From: Pipra filicauda
Lineage: Eukaryota > Chordata > Aves > Passeriformes > Pipridae
Direction: 5' to 3'
DNA length: 64,000 bases
NCBI RefSeq assembly: GCF_003945595.2
Contig: NW_024104357.1
Span: 868,001 to 932,000, forward strand
Shown: positions 10,801 to 20,408 of the stretch, piece after piece
Position numbering within the stretch: position 1 is the first letter of the stretch
How the letters are laid out: every line of letters starts with the position of its first letter
The notes under the pieces: model-generated
Databases searched by the model: none
The model's input: the letters and a program-made list of their open reading frames with translations, nothing else
Told to the model about the DNA's origin: nothing
Made by a program: the position numbers and the translations under genes

Positions 10801-12016
10801 AGGGGCTCTGTGATGACACAGACATGGCTAATTTGTGTGCAGAATGAACTCCATATCTGGCACTTGTGCTATCTGTGAACTGGGAATGAATCTGCTGTTT
10901 TCTTTCCTGGTAGGGGCTGTGATCACAGCCCTGGTGTATGCACAGGTCTGTGTGGGTTTGATTAGGATTGGTTTGATGTTTGACAATGAATCTGATGTTT
11001 GACAGTGAACCTGACCAATAGGTAGAGTGAGAGTATGCTGCGGTGCTAACAGAAACTCTGTTTGGGGGTGCAGAGTGTGAGTTAGGAGTGCTCAGCTGAT
11101 TCTCCAGTATTGGAAAGAACATTTCCCCTGGAGTCATATTTCAGTGTTAGCAATAAAAACCTTATGATGCCATTTGTACTTCTTAAAACAGGATATGAGC
11201 TGTTTGGGTTCATCAGCCACATGGGAACATCCACGATGAGTGGCCACTATGTTTGTCATCTCAAAAAGGAAGGAAGGTGGGTGCAACTGGGAGACTCACA
11301 CAGGGATAAGCAAATGCTTGGTTTGAGGCATGAATCTCTACAGTGCAGGGTGTGCTCACAGCAGACAACACGTGTTTTACCATCTATACATTTCCCAACA
11401 AAGAAATGAAATTTGTTACAGATTGTAGATGTGATGAGTCAGCTCTGATTCCACTGAGGTCTATGCTGAAGTGTACCATTGGCTCTCCCATGCTTGCTGT
11501 TACAAATGTCTTCAGTTTGGGGCATTGGTTCTGTATCTGGCTTAGTTTATCTGAGCTGTCCCCCACTTCCTTTTGTTCCCCATTGATAGCAAGCCATCAA
11601 ACTATGGGCTGATACTAGTATTGCTGGTACTGTGGTGTTGATCTGGGCTGTGATTTTGATACACTCCCATTATCTTGCATTGGGAATCCCTGATTTTCCT
11701 TCATTTGAACTGTAACGACACATGCCTCTTCATGTCCCCCTTCCTTTTCATTTCCTGGCTCTGCCAACGCTCTGCTTTGGCTGTTTCTCTGATCTTTTAT
11801 TCTTGTTGCAATACCTAATTTTAGATTTTAAGCTCTTTGAGGTTTGCGTCTGAGAAGTCCCTGATAAACTAGTGATGATTTTCATACACACAGAGTGTGA
11901 TCCATCTTTTTTTTCCTTTCAGATGGGTGATCTACAACGACCTCAGAGTCTGTGCCTCAGAACGACCTCCCAAAGACCTGGGCTACATTTATTTTTACCA
12001 TAGGATACCAAGTTAG
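1272..12016 (+). CDS. USP13: USP13, C-terminal half (11 spliced exons)
   Basis: Ubiquitin carboxyl-terminal hydrolase 13 is a cysteine deubiquitinase of the USP5/USP13 (isopeptidase T) family. Eleven exons (1272-1397, 2748-2901, 4245-4419, 4826-4914, 5289-5411, 6888-6914, 7661-7804, 8773-8939, 9439-9601, 11192-11276, 11923-12016) join to 448 codons plus TAG with no internal stop. Human USP13 has 863 residues, so this starts near residue 416; the zinc-finger UBP domains and Cys box lie upstream of the window. Visible family marks are QQDAQEFF (USP box 2), the strand with [10 protein letters not shown], two UBA domains inserted in the catalytic domain, and the His box SGHYVCH. I assign USP13 rather than the paralogue USP5 because the C terminus ends YHRIPS, like the human USP13 end, and the segments between domains match USP13. 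It converges with PEX5L, as I recall for human. Missing: start codon, promoter and 5' exons. Confidence 0.97.
1555..1612 (+). repeat. degenerate CTTTAATTCTTC pyrimidine repeat
   Basis: The words TTTCTTTAATTCTTC recur about three times with small changes, giving a T/C-rich low-complexity tract in a USP13 intron. It is far from the next acceptor (2747), so it is not that intron's polypyrimidine tract. Confidence 0.6.
1809..1842 (+). repeat. (ATT)n microsatellite
   Basis: About eleven uninterrupted TAT/ATT units in an intron. It creates artefact open frames of poly-isoleucine or poly-leucine. A pure array of this length is likely to vary in length between individuals. Confidence 0.9.
2748..2901 (+). 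CDS. USP13: USP13 exon: catalytic-domain middle
   Basis: 154 nt, phase 0 to 1, reading [20 protein letters not shown] to MEAATNK. The last base G joins the next exon to make GAT (Asp). Acceptor is CTTTCAG, donor is G|GTAAAG. The stretch [19 protein letters not shown] matches the USP13 finger/palm linker; its cysteine pair is the family's QCC. Confidence 0.96.
2902..4244 (+). other. USP13: USP13 intron
   Basis: Intron between two recognised exons, ending in ATTTCTCAG. AT-rich sequence with no repeat family or coding stretch that I can support. Confidence 0.85.
4245..4419 (+). CDS. USP13: USP13 exon: catalytic-domain middle
   Basis: 175 nt, phase 1 to 2, reading [18 protein letters not shown] to QAKSAGVK. 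The last codon AAG is split as AA|G. The donor reads GTTAA|GTAAGT, a full match to the U1 consensus. It includes [20 protein letters not shown], typical of the USP5/USP13 pair. Confidence 0.96.
4420..4825 (+). other. USP13: USP13 intron
   Basis: Short intron (406 nt) with GTAAGT donor and CTTGACAG acceptor. Nothing else is seen in it. Confidence 0.88.
4826..4914 (+). CDS. USP13: USP13 exon: conserved KKF strand
   Basis: 89 nt, phase 2 to 1, reading [20 protein letters not shown] then GLDWIPKKL. It contains the USP signature strand that in the family reads L-x-x-x-L-K-R-F; here it is [10 protein letters not shown], as in USP5 and USP13. Acceptor GACAG, donor CTTG|GTATGT. Confidence 0.96.
4915..5288 (+). 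other. USP13: USP13 intron
   Basis: Short intron (374 nt) ending in TTTTGTAG. No repeat or coding signal noted. Confidence 0.88.
5289..5411 (+). CDS. USP13: USP13 exon: linker before UBA1
   Basis: 123 nt, phase 1 to 1, reading [20 protein letters not shown] to PIVIPDDPK. This is the acidic, proline-rich linker between the first catalytic half and UBA1 ([18 protein letters not shown]). Donor is AAAG|GTATTT. It leads into a 27-nt microexon. Confidence 0.96.
5609..5673 (-). mobile_element. CR1 LINE 3'-end relic
   Basis: The plus strand reads ATCATAGAATCACAGGCTGG, then GGTTTGGGTTGGAACGG and, a little later, TTCCAACCCCTGTGCCATGG. These are the usual words of the 3' end of bird CR1 elements in antisense orientation. 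Only about 65 bp remains and the middle is shortened, so it is an old or deleted dead copy. It is the best single clue that the genome is avian, or at least sauropsid. Confidence 0.75.
5938..5960. repeat. perfect inverted repeat, 10-bp arms, 3-nt loop
   Basis: AGCTGCATGT and ACATGCAGCT are exact reverse complements separated by TAG. It lies inside a USP13 intron. As RNA it would form a tight 10-bp hairpin, too short for a microRNA precursor. Confidence 0.9.
6202..6280 (+). repeat. degenerate tandem repeat, 3 units of about 24-27 bp
   Basis: Three consecutive copies share the core TATGGCTAGTAAAATG: the first reads TTTATGGGTAGTAAAATGAT, the second TAAATGGCTAGTAAAATGTG, the third TTTATGGCTAGTAAAATGTG. 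The first and third copies also share a following CCT. Intronic minisatellite-like array. Confidence 0.8.
6888..6914 (+). CDS. USP13: USP13 27-nt microexon
   Basis: With the flanking split codons it encodes [10 protein letters not shown], where human USP13 has DRLMNQLIDP. Acceptor is TTTTCAG and donor is GAGT|GTACGT. Phase 1 to 1 keeps the frame both with the exon and without it (skipping would join G to CC, giving Ala). The flanking exons align with mammalian USP13 only if this piece is included, and the resulting segment length equals the human one. It is far more diverged than its neighbours. Confidence 0.85.
6915..7660 (+). other. USP13: USP13 intron
   Basis: 746-nt intron between the microexon and the UBA1 exon, ending in TTTTCTTGTAG. 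No repeat family or coding stretch recognised. Confidence 0.85.
7661..7804 (+). CDS. USP13: USP13 exon: UBA1 domain
   Basis: 144 nt, phase 1 to 1, reading [20 protein letters not shown] to ATLEE-type end IAHMEEP. The MGF motif of the first UBA helix and loop and the [17 protein letters not shown] helices define UBA1. In USP13 the UBA pair binds ubiquitin and helps recruit polyubiquitin substrates. Donor CCAG|GTCAGT. Confidence 0.96.
7805..8772 (+). other. USP13: USP13 intron
   Basis: 968-nt intron with GTCAGT donor and TTGTTCCAG acceptor. No features beyond unique-looking sequence. Confidence 0.85.
8773..8939 (+). CDS. USP13: USP13 exon: inter-UBA linker and start of UBA2
   Basis: 167 nt, phase 1 to 0, reading [20 protein letters not shown] to IQALKAT. 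The first half is a low-constraint Ala/Gly/Ser linker; from [19 protein letters not shown] it is UBA2, again with an MGF loop. Donor ACA|GTGAGT. Confidence 0.96.
8940..9438 (+). other. USP13: USP13 intron
   Basis: 499-nt intron with acceptor GGCTCACAG. Open frames here are read-through from the exon or chance. Confidence 0.87.
9439..9601 (+). CDS. USP13: USP13 exon: end of UBA2
   Basis: 163 nt, phase 0 to 1. It begins [20 protein letters not shown], the last UBA2 helix, and continues through MENNANANI, a hallmark shared with human USP13. It ends RIKDGPG, then a split codon. Donor GGAA|GTAAGT. The short insert [10 protein letters not shown] is slightly longer than the human equivalent. Confidence 0.96.
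9602..11191 (+). other. USP13: USP13 intron
   Basis: 1590-nt intron ending in CTTAAAACAG, a weak acceptor for pyrimidine content. No repeat or gene recognised. Confidence 0.83.
11192..11276 (+). CDS. USP13: USP13 exon: His box
   Basis: 85 nt, phase 1 to 2, reading [20 protein letters not shown] then CHLKKEG. SGHY contains the catalytic histidine of the USP triad (His823 in human numbering as I recall it). Donor GAAG|GTGGGT. If the exon read through, the frame would continue past the splice site, which explains a longer open frame here. Confidence 0.96.
11277..11922 (+). other. USP13: USP13 last intron
   Basis: 646-nt intron, ending in a strong TTTTTTTTCCTTTCAG acceptor. Nothing else seen. 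Confidence 0.87.
11923..12016 (+). CDS. USP13: USP13 last coding exon with TAG stop
   Basis: One base completes Arg, then [20 protein letters not shown] and [10 protein letters not shown], then TAG at 12014-12016. The WVIYND stretch supplies the third polar residue region of the USP active site (Asn/Asp after the His box). The final residues identify USP13 over USP5. Confidence 0.97.
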
Positions 12017-12081
12017 ACCTCAAATCTATTTCCTGGCCTTAAGAAGCCATAAGCCTTTTTAACCTGCCCAAAAAAGCGTAC

Positions 12082-12087
12082 AATAAA
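12082..12087 (+). terminator. USP13: candidate proximal poly(A) signal AATAAA
   Basis: A canonical AATAAA 66 nt after the stop codon, followed by A-rich sequence that could also cause internal priming in cDNA data. Confidence 0.3.
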
Positions 12088-14131
12088 AAAGAAAATCTAA
12101 AACCAACAAAAGACCCCTAACCCTTGGACTGCCAAAAAGCAAAAGAAAACATGGGATGTTTATAGTGTATTTAAAAACAGTCATTTGATGCCGCCTTAAA
12201 TGTTAGATGGGAAATTTCTATTAGGTGCTGTGTAGTACATTGTTTTAAATTTATACACCTTAAAGGCCATGCAGATTACTGGTGGAGTTTGCAGCCAGTG
12301 TGGGGAGAAAGTGGAAGCTTCAGTATTGAACAAAAATAGCCGAGTGCATCCCAGCTCCTGCCTGTTCTGTCCATGCATCTGTTGAAAACCACGAACAAAC
12401 ATTGGTGTCTTTGGTAACTGGAAGCCAGTGTTTTCAACCAGAGCCCAGACCACTTGTGGAAATCATATAAAAGTTGGAGGGAGAGGGTATGTGACTGTTC
12501 TTCAAAGCAGATCTTATTTCAGAGGTTATTTTCAGTGCAGTGAGAAAAGTCAACTAAAGTTATGTCTGTTGAAATTCAGTGGTATAGTATTTTGATTTGC
12601 CTTTTTTGATGCATAAGTCTAAGAGCCTAATGGAGATAGAAGCAATCTCCTATCAGTGCCCGGTACAATTTCTGCCAAAGAGAAATAGTTGATTTTCTTT
12701 TTACAGACATAGATTTCTTCATCTTCTCTTGAATGTTCATTTTGCAAGTTCTTCCAACAGATACAAGATTACAGATGGCTAAAAGAAGCAGACTTACTGA
12801 CTGTGAAATTAAACATATACCCTCAGGAAAGGCAAGGCTATTATTTAAATTTGGTTTTCATATGGAGGAGATAAGGAAGGGTTTAATGTCCTGTTATATT
12901 TACATTTGGGAAACTTGCATCTAGACAACTCATATTCCAGCTGAAATCAACTCCCTGACGAAGTATTCACAGTGAAAATCTGCTTTCTGCTAAGGATTCT
13001 TTAAATACAGAGTTTGCTCTGTGAGCAGGGGAAATTGCTTAGTAAAATTGCTGATTTATTGATTTGCCCCTCTTTCTCCCCCTTAAAAAAACCAAACAAC
13101 AAAACCCAACAAGAACAAAAAACCTTAAATTGATATTTCAGCCTTCTTAAAACTTGCAAACACACCAATAATCTGATTTCTTCAATAGACACCTTCTGAA
13201 AGGTGTTTGATGTCTCTGGCATGGTTTAAGGGGTGGGTAGGTAGGGGCTGGCCTTTCCTGTCTCTTTTTGTTTTTTTTTGGTGTTATTTCAGTTTGTTTT
13301 ACAATGAAGAATATATATGTGGGCTTTTAAATTATATTTGAAATCACTAATTCTAGAAAAATTGCAATGATGAGTGTGAAACCTTTCATGATTCCAAAAA
13401 ATACCCCAAAGGTTCACAGTGTTGGCCACTGCTTAGAGACTGTTGCTGGAGTTGCCTTGTACAATGTTACTGAGCTCTCAAAATAAATTGCAACAGTCAA
13501 AAAACCCTCTTCCTTACAGAGTGGAGGAGAACCAAGGAAGTGTAATTACATTTTCTCTGCAGTCAGGTCCTACAACTTTAATAGCAAAAATTCAGGCAGC
13601 TACACACTACAGAAGAGAACCCAAATTAAATGTCTAGGTACGAGTAGGGTATTTTATTTTTTCCCAGTGTTTGGGGGAAAATAGTTCTCCCTCTGATCAT
13701 AAAGCCTCATGCAGAGCCAAAAAACACTGTTGTTTTTTTTAATCAGTTTTTGATCTTAAAAGATTTGGGGAGAAACTCCAGTGCAATAATTCTGTAGAGT
13801 GTAAAGGTGCCTAATTGCTGGGAAAGCTCCCAGCACTTAGTGCTCTTATTGACACAGAATCATGGTGTCCTAGCATATTAATAAGTGTCCCCTGTGAGAT
13901 TCAGCTGCCTTGTAATTATTGAGCCACCAATTCTGGGTGAAATAAAAGCTGCCAGTAATTTTTTTCCTTCTTCCATGTTTTAGATAGTTGTGTACTTCAC
14001 TAGAAAATGGCAGATCTGAAAATGGGATCAACAAATTATGCAGTGATACATCATCTATTTAAAGTGAAAGAGCAAAACTTCTGTATATCTACATGTTTTT
14101 TCATTCTGGCAGTAGGAAAAGGAGAAAAGGC

Positions 14132-14182
14132 CTTTTTTTTTTTTCCTCCTTTAAAAAAAAAAAAGTTTGTTTTTTTTTTTAA
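14132..14182. repeat. poly-T / poly-A / poly-T tracts
   Basis: A T12 run, CCTCC, an A12 run, GTTTG and another T12-class run. The last two are complementary across a 5-nt loop and could fold. It is low-complexity sequence in the inferred USP13 3' UTR. Confidence 0.8.
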
Positions 14183-15834
14183 TTCACAATTATATTCCAA
14201 GGAAGTTCAGCACAGCAGCTTCCCTCTTGCCTTGTGAACTTAAAGGGCTATTTATTAACTAACAAGATCTGGTGGCCACTGCCTTTTTATTTAGAAAAGT
14301 TGGGTAAATAAAGGCCAACAGAGTAATTCCCATGTTCATTATTAAACTGGAAGCATGGCTGGTCTTGTAGGATCAAGGATGGAGCTTGGACTATTGCAAA
14401 CTATTTGTCTGGTGCATCCTAAAACTGTAGTGGCTGTGGGACTGCCTGATGTCACAAGGCACACTTGGAAGGCTGGGAGGAGATAAACTGGAAATAGTAA
14501 CTGAAAGGAGAGAGCCCTTGGCTGGCTGTGTAAGGGAACTGTAGCAGCTCAGCTCCTGAAAGTTCTTTTTAGTTCATGACTCGTGTTCTGCCCACCCAAA
14601 ACCACCAAGCTGGTCAGGAGTGCAGGGAGCAGTTTAGGGGAAGGGCTTACAGGACTTCTGAAATTTAGCAGTTAGAAATATGTTAGAAATTCTTCAGTCA
14701 GCTGTTTGAGGCATTATTTTATTCTCTCCCAAAGCAGTGGCTTCCCTTCTTTTTCAAATTGCTGGTTAAGTTGTCTCCCTTTTGTGATGGGATATGTGTG
14801 AAGAACATCTTGAATCTGGAGGAGCAGGATGTAAACTCCTGACTCTTCAGCCTAATGTGGGGGAGAGGAGTTTGTTTTGGTGGTTTCTTTTTTTTTTGTT
14901 TTCTTTTGTTTTTTAAACTACAGCATGCAGGAACCACACTCAAACAGCCTGTACGGAATAATTTATCAGGCTTTGGCTGCTAAAATTTATATATGCTGAG
15001 TTGTGCTGGGCCAGACCTCAGTACACAACCTGGGCACACTCTCTGTGTCTGAGTGGTGGAAGAGCTGCTGGGGAGTTCAGTGTGCTGAGGGCTTCTAGCC
15101 AAAAAAGGGATGGAGGAAGAAAAATCACTGTGAGCTGTTTGAGACAATCTAACCTGAGAATTATGGCAAGCCAGGACTTGGCAGTGAATAATTCTCTTAT
15201 TTCTCAGACTGATTTTTACTTCTGTGTATAATACATTTAGGTTAGGAAATTGGAAGGAAGAAAAACTCAACAACTTCTACTCGTTTAGAATAAAAATTAA
15301 TTTATTCAGAGCTGTGGTTTTACAACAAGTGTAGATGTTTCTGAACTCCCATCACTTGAAACTCTACTGGGTTCAGTGACATTACCTCTGACTCACTTTG
15401 GTGGAACTGAAACCAGCCTCAGCCCAGTTCTTTGCTTCAGGCAGCCTCCACTGGGTCACAGAACACATTTGGAATATGGGTGCAACCAGAGCTCATTAGA
15501 TTGCTTTAGAAGCCTCTCCAATTCATTCCTTTTGTTCTCCATCCTGGCAGCAGCCATTTTTATCCTCTTTGCTGCTTTCATGCATTGAAAGACTATGCAA
15601 AATATGTAACTGGACATTTTATTGTTTTCCCCATCACCCTTCCTACTTTAATGGCTGAGATCAGTGTCTGATTTCTACTCACTCTTCAGTGGTTTTACTG
15701 TTGTATCCTGGAAATGTCTGTCCTGGTTTACTTTGCACCACTCAGAATTGTTTGCTTGAAGCACTGTTAACTTTTTGGAGAGTATTTGTCCAAGATGAGA
15801 AAGGTTGTGAATGACATTGTTGCAACTGTTTTAA

Positions 15835-15840
15835 ATTAAA
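15835..15840 (+). terminator. USP13: candidate USP13 poly(A) signal ATTAAA
   Basis: ATTAAA is followed about 20 nt later by CATCTGGTGACTGTGTGG, a GT-rich downstream element of the kind used in cleavage. This would give a 3' UTR of about 3.8 kb. Confidence 0.35.
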
Positions 15841-17846
15841 AAGAAATATTCTCACATCTGGTGACTGTGTGGATTCTTGCTTCTTTCTTTCCTGTCTGAA
15901 GAGGAATAGACTGAACGTGTTTTGATTCTACCTCTTTTCTTATTCTTTGTGGTCACTTTTGGTGTTTTACTTAAAAAAAAATAACCTGCAGAGGGAACAG
16001 AGAGGTTCATGAGTCTTGATTTCTTGTGACTCCTGACATTTCGCAGATTGAAAAAAAGAGAAATCCACAAGCCCTGAGTTGATATAAACGAAGGCAAAAA
16101 TAGAAAACAGGATTTAAGTCAAGATTGATTTTTTGTTTTTAACTTTTAAGCCAGTTGATGTTCTTTGATCACAAGAGTTGGCAAGGTTTGTGTGAAATAG
16201 TGTTGTCATTTCACCCCAAATTCCTGCTTTATCATGGTCTATAATTTGTCATACTCACTTAGAAATTTCATCTGCAGTAAAGGAGAAGTCTGTTTTCCTC
16301 ACGTGTAAGGACTTTACATAGCAATGTGACCACTGGGAGGCTGGTAGGTGCAAGAATAGGCCAAAAAAGAGGACTGAGGATGACAAGCATTTCTACTTTT
16401 TACAGGATCATGAAACCAGGAACTGGAGGAGAGGTAAAAGAGGTAAATCTGCCAGGCTCCGAGTGACACTTCCTGATGTGGAAATACAGGACATGTGACA
16501 TGTTGAAAGATAAGAAATGTAAAGTTGGTTCAGCTTCTGAAATCCAAATTTAATGATCTGTTTTGGTCTCTTTTCTATGACAGATATCCTTTGTGACCAT
16601 GGCAAGTCACACCACACTGTTCACACCACTTGTGGCAGCTGGCAGAGGTGGGAGAGTCGCTCCTTGTGCAAGCTAAAGGGCTCTGTTCAGACTTCATCCA
16701 AGAATTCCCTGTGTAGGATTTGTACTTGCTAGCTTTTGCAGACTGTTTGTGGGAGGTGGTATTGGATAACTCACAAGTTACCACACTCTCCTGTCCCTCA
16801 CTGAAGCGGGAAGTAACGCCTCTGTCCCTCAGGTGTACTACAAGCTTAACTTGAATAAGGGAGGCACTGACAGCTGTGGTGGAAGACAAATGCCATAAAA
16901 TTATTGAAGACAGATACTGCATGACTGACAGCTGGTGTGGCGTGGGTGATTGTGTTTTCAGATGTCTTCACCAGTATCCTTCCCTGATTTTTTGAGCAGT
17001 TTTTTATGTGTGTTTGATACTAATGCTTTTCTCCCAACCACTGTCTTTGGCTTCAGGATGACAGTGCTGTGTTCCTGATCTGGGTTCCTTACAGAGCATG
17101 TAGCTCATGGGTATTCCTGTTGCTGCTTTGTTGGTACATTTGAGCAGCAAGAACTAAACTAACCTTTGTATCTCCTGGCAAAACACACCAGTCTCAAGAG
17201 CCCACAATTACTTTCATCCTAATCCTTAGTGTGTTTTTAATGTCTCTTCCCTTTTCTCCTTTAGTGGAGGGTTCTGGTTAAAGCCATATTCAGACAGCTT
17301 TCCTTTTGCTGTGGCTGTATCATCTAGTTCTTTTTCCTGGAGCAACCCACATGTTCATGCAGAGTGTCAGCCTTCAGATCCTTGCTGGTGTGGTCCTGCT
17401 TTGTCCTGTCACAGCCCCCCAAGCTGTCCACAGCCCCCAGCTTTTCCGTCCACAACATCATACAGGAATTTTTGTCCCTCATGTCTGTGCTTATGTTGGT
17501 GTCTCATAGGAAAAGCATAGAGTAGGAATAATATCATCCTTGTCAGCTCCTTTCCCTCATCCTGTGAAAGCCAAAACTGAAAAATGCTCATAGCAAATTC
17601 CTACTATAGTGTTTGGGAAATTGCTTAAGTAGTGATTTCAGTCACTGAAAGTTGGGTTGTTTTTTTTTTTATAAGGATTGTTTTCTGATATTATTACTTC
17701 TGGTTTAATTGTTGCATGGTCTTCAGGAAAAATTCTGATCTACTTTTTTCCCATTTTCCTCATGTGGACTGTTTGTGCAAAAGCCTTTGGGCCAGGCTTC
17801 AGCTGAAATAAATTCCAGTTGTAAATATAATTGATCAACATGTTGA

Positions 17847-17858
17847 AATAAAAATAAA
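17847..17858 (+). terminator. USP13: candidate distal USP13 poly(A) signals, tandem AATAAA
   Basis: Two back-to-back AATAAA hexamers are the last strong plus-strand signals before the inferred PEX5L end on the other strand. They would give a 3' UTR of about 5.8 kb. Confidence 0.4.
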
Positions 17859-18093
17859 TTCTAAAAATAACTCTGCCTCAGAGTAGCAATGAATTTATGA
17901 AAAATGAGAACAAAAGTGTATTCGGGGCTTAATTTTTAGGCAGAGAAGCATGTTCACTTTGCAAACAATAGGACAGAAGACCTCATTGAAAAAATCCTTT
18001 CTTTCAGTTGGAGATGTAGATCCTTCCTTTCAGTAGTCAAGACCATTCTCAAATTGAAAAGAGATTTTGAAATATTTGAAGCCACAGACAAAG

Positions 18094-18099
18094 TTTATT
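18094..18099 (-). terminator. PEX5L: candidate PEX5L distal poly(A) signal
   Basis: The plus strand TTTATT reads AATAAA on the minus strand. It lies about 240 bp from the tandem USP13 signals, so the two transcripts would end close together without overlapping. Confidence 0.4.
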
Positions 18100-18281
18100 T
18101 TTAAAACATATTTAAAAATCGCACAGTTATAAATACAGGTAAATAAATACAATTTAATATGTGGAAAAGAACCCAAGGAAGGCATGCTTCCATTACAGTA
18201 CAAAAATACTACATCAAGTGTGGTGCTCTGCAAATAGTCATCTATGACCTTAATAAATTTAACACATCCAGTATGCACAAC

Positions 18282-18297
18282 TTTTTTTTTTTTTTTT
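18282..18297 (+). repeat. T16 homopolymer
   Basis: Sixteen uninterrupted T on the plus strand, read as A16 in the PEX5L-sense RNA. It could cause internal oligo-dT priming and mimic a poly(A) end. Confidence 0.9.
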
Positions 18298-18502
18298 GAG
18301 GAAATAGGTTATTTTTAAACAGCAGTGCAAGGAAACACCAAATTAAAGCATCAGTAAACTAAAGGTCTGTGTTTAATATTATACACAGCCGATAATGCAC
18401 TAAGTATACAGAGGCAGAGCTACCTGTAGTAAGAAACTGATCTTTTACCCCGTTATGTTCTTACATTCAGATTCTTAATCTGGGTCAATATGAGCCTTGG
18501 TA

Positions 18503-18652
18503 ACGGAATGTAAACATTCAGGTGTCGGGCTGAGCTCCCACCTCCGCACCCACCACCCGCCCTGCCGGGCCTGGCACCTGCACTTCACCCTCACACGGGG
18601 AGGGAAGTGAGCAGGGCAGGTCTGTGCAGCAGCAGGGCTCTTCAGATGGCCC
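18503..18652. other. GC-rich, CpG-containing patch
   Basis: Seven CpGs in about 150 bp, with runs such as CCTCCGCACCCACCACCCGC, inside otherwise AT-rich sequence. It lies near the inferred 3' end of PEX5L. The function is unknown. Confidence 0.6.
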
Positions 18653-20315
18653 GGGTGAAAGTATCTGCCAACCCTATAATCTCTTCTTTCCCGTATGTTG
18701 GCTTAAAAATAAAGCCAAAAGAACTGATGCAAGATTGCAAAGGTTTTTTTCAAACAGTTTACAGCATATAGAGGAAGCCACACAGAATGCCTCTCAAAAC
18801 TATATAGTTTTATTTTACTCTAGATATGTTATACTCTGATATATAAAATATATTTATAAATTTCTTTCATTTTTCTGAATTTACAGTAGCTTACTGATAT
18901 TAAAAAGGCTATTCAAATTAAAGGTTTAGCCAATGTTGATGGCATTCTGTAAATGTAGAAGGGGAAAAAAGATCAAAGCACATCAAGTCTTGACCATGCA
19001 AGCTTGCTCAATGGGCTGTCACATATGCAAGCATTTGTAAAGTTACAGCATATTTTAGGAAAATTTAGATTCCTTCTGTCTCTCTCCCTTGTTGAATGCC
19101 TATTACTTTGTGGGCTGAGGCTCTGAAACTTCCCGTGGATTCTGACATGCCTGTTTTTCACTTTGCCTAGGTTTGTTCAAAGTGTCAGTGATCTCTTTAT
19201 GCCTGGCACTTCTTTTTTCTCATTTATTTCACCAGTCCAAAACCAGTAGAACTATAATGAAGGAATCTGACTTCTAGCCTAGGTAAGGTTTGAATAGTAG
19301 ATAATACTGTATTGCATATCCACCAGTTTTTTGACAACGTGCAGTGCATTTTGTCTTATCATTTTTGTCTGTGAATACTTGGCATATTATAAACATTTAT
19401 TACATAAATTCACTGTACAGACTGCTAAGCTGACAACACTGGTGACCAGAAATCACATTTTTTTCAACTGTGCAGGTTATTCATGCGAAATACCTAATAT
19501 GTCTCATTTTGCAGATGCATGTTTGGGCAAAAGAGATCTACAACCAATTTACGTTTTGCTCCATTTCTCACTGGCTCCAACAGACAATGTCTGCCAGTAA
19601 TTGTATCAGTTATTTCTGCCATGGTGGCTTTTGTGTCCTGGAGGCCCATGCTCTGTGGATGTTCCTAGGATCACCTGGTTGCTCTGTTGGTGTTGTCAGG
19701 GTCCTTCTTTTCAGGCCCAGGTTTTCTAAATTTGGCTTATTAGCTTAACTCCGTATGCTGAGGTTTCAGATGAGTTAAGTGTCTTCAGCTGGAGGTAGCA
19801 GATATTCAGATCTTGTGAAGTTTTACATCTACGTATTTCAAATAGGACATTGAACACTGAGCTGTTTTCAGAGCTACTGGGCAAGTTTGAAAAGCCTGGC
19901 CATGGTAAGAGAGTGCAGACTGAGACAACAGTTTTTTCACTGATTCTTGGAACCTTTTTCTCTAGTTTGTGCTGTGTGGTTTAGACTAGAGAAGAAAATG
20001 TGAAAATCCAAACACCCAGCTTCCCTGTGAAAACTGTGCAAATTTAGCTTTTTAATTCTTGAGAGGATACTAAAACATGTCTGCAAAAACTGTTACCACA
20101 GATGTCTGTTATTAATTAAACGCTTGAAGCAAACATGAAATCCACAACACAAAGTGATTTCTAAGGATGGGATTTTAAAAGGGCTCTGCTTTTGGTCTAG
20201 CCTGTTCCAAATAATATGAACAACTCAGATTTGAGTTTGGCAGACGCAAAGTACTTTTAAAACATTCCATAGAAGATACCAATCAGTAGTTTGAAAATAC
20301 CCTATGTGGGCCTTC

Positions 20316-20408
20316 TGCATGCATTCTGTAAACCCATGCTCAGGTAGCATTACTGCATGCATTGGGTTAATACTTCAGAGTGGTTATTGGTTAGTGTAGC
20401 TGCATGCA
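20316..20408. promoter_or_regulatory. three TGCATGCA octamers
   Basis: The palindromic octamer occurs at 20316-20323, 20354-20361 and 20401-20408. It contains TGCATG on both strands, the word bound by RBFOX proteins as UGCAUG in RNA. It lies within the inferred PEX5L 3' UTR. Binding is an inference. Confidence 0.5.

Larger units (their letters stand above)
12017..17875 (+). other. USP13: USP13 3' UTR (extent uncertain)
   Basis: The sequence follows the USP13 stop with no further coding exon. The 3' end cannot be fixed from sequence alone. Candidate poly(A) signals are AATAAA at 12082, ATTAAA at 15835 with GT-rich sequence downstream, and a tandem AATAAAAATAAA at 17847-17858. A TGTAAATA Pumilio-type word sits at 17820-17827. 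The AATAAA hits at about 13483, 13941 and 14306 lie in AT-rich sequence and are weaker. Short open frames here look random. If the proximal signal dominates, most of this stretch is intergenic. Confidence 0.45.

Noticed and set aside
1272..12016. Assignment of the plus-strand gene to USP5
   Set aside because: The C-terminal end, the MENNANANI stretch and the inter-domain segments agree with USP13, and PEX5L is the known neighbour of USP13, not of USP5.
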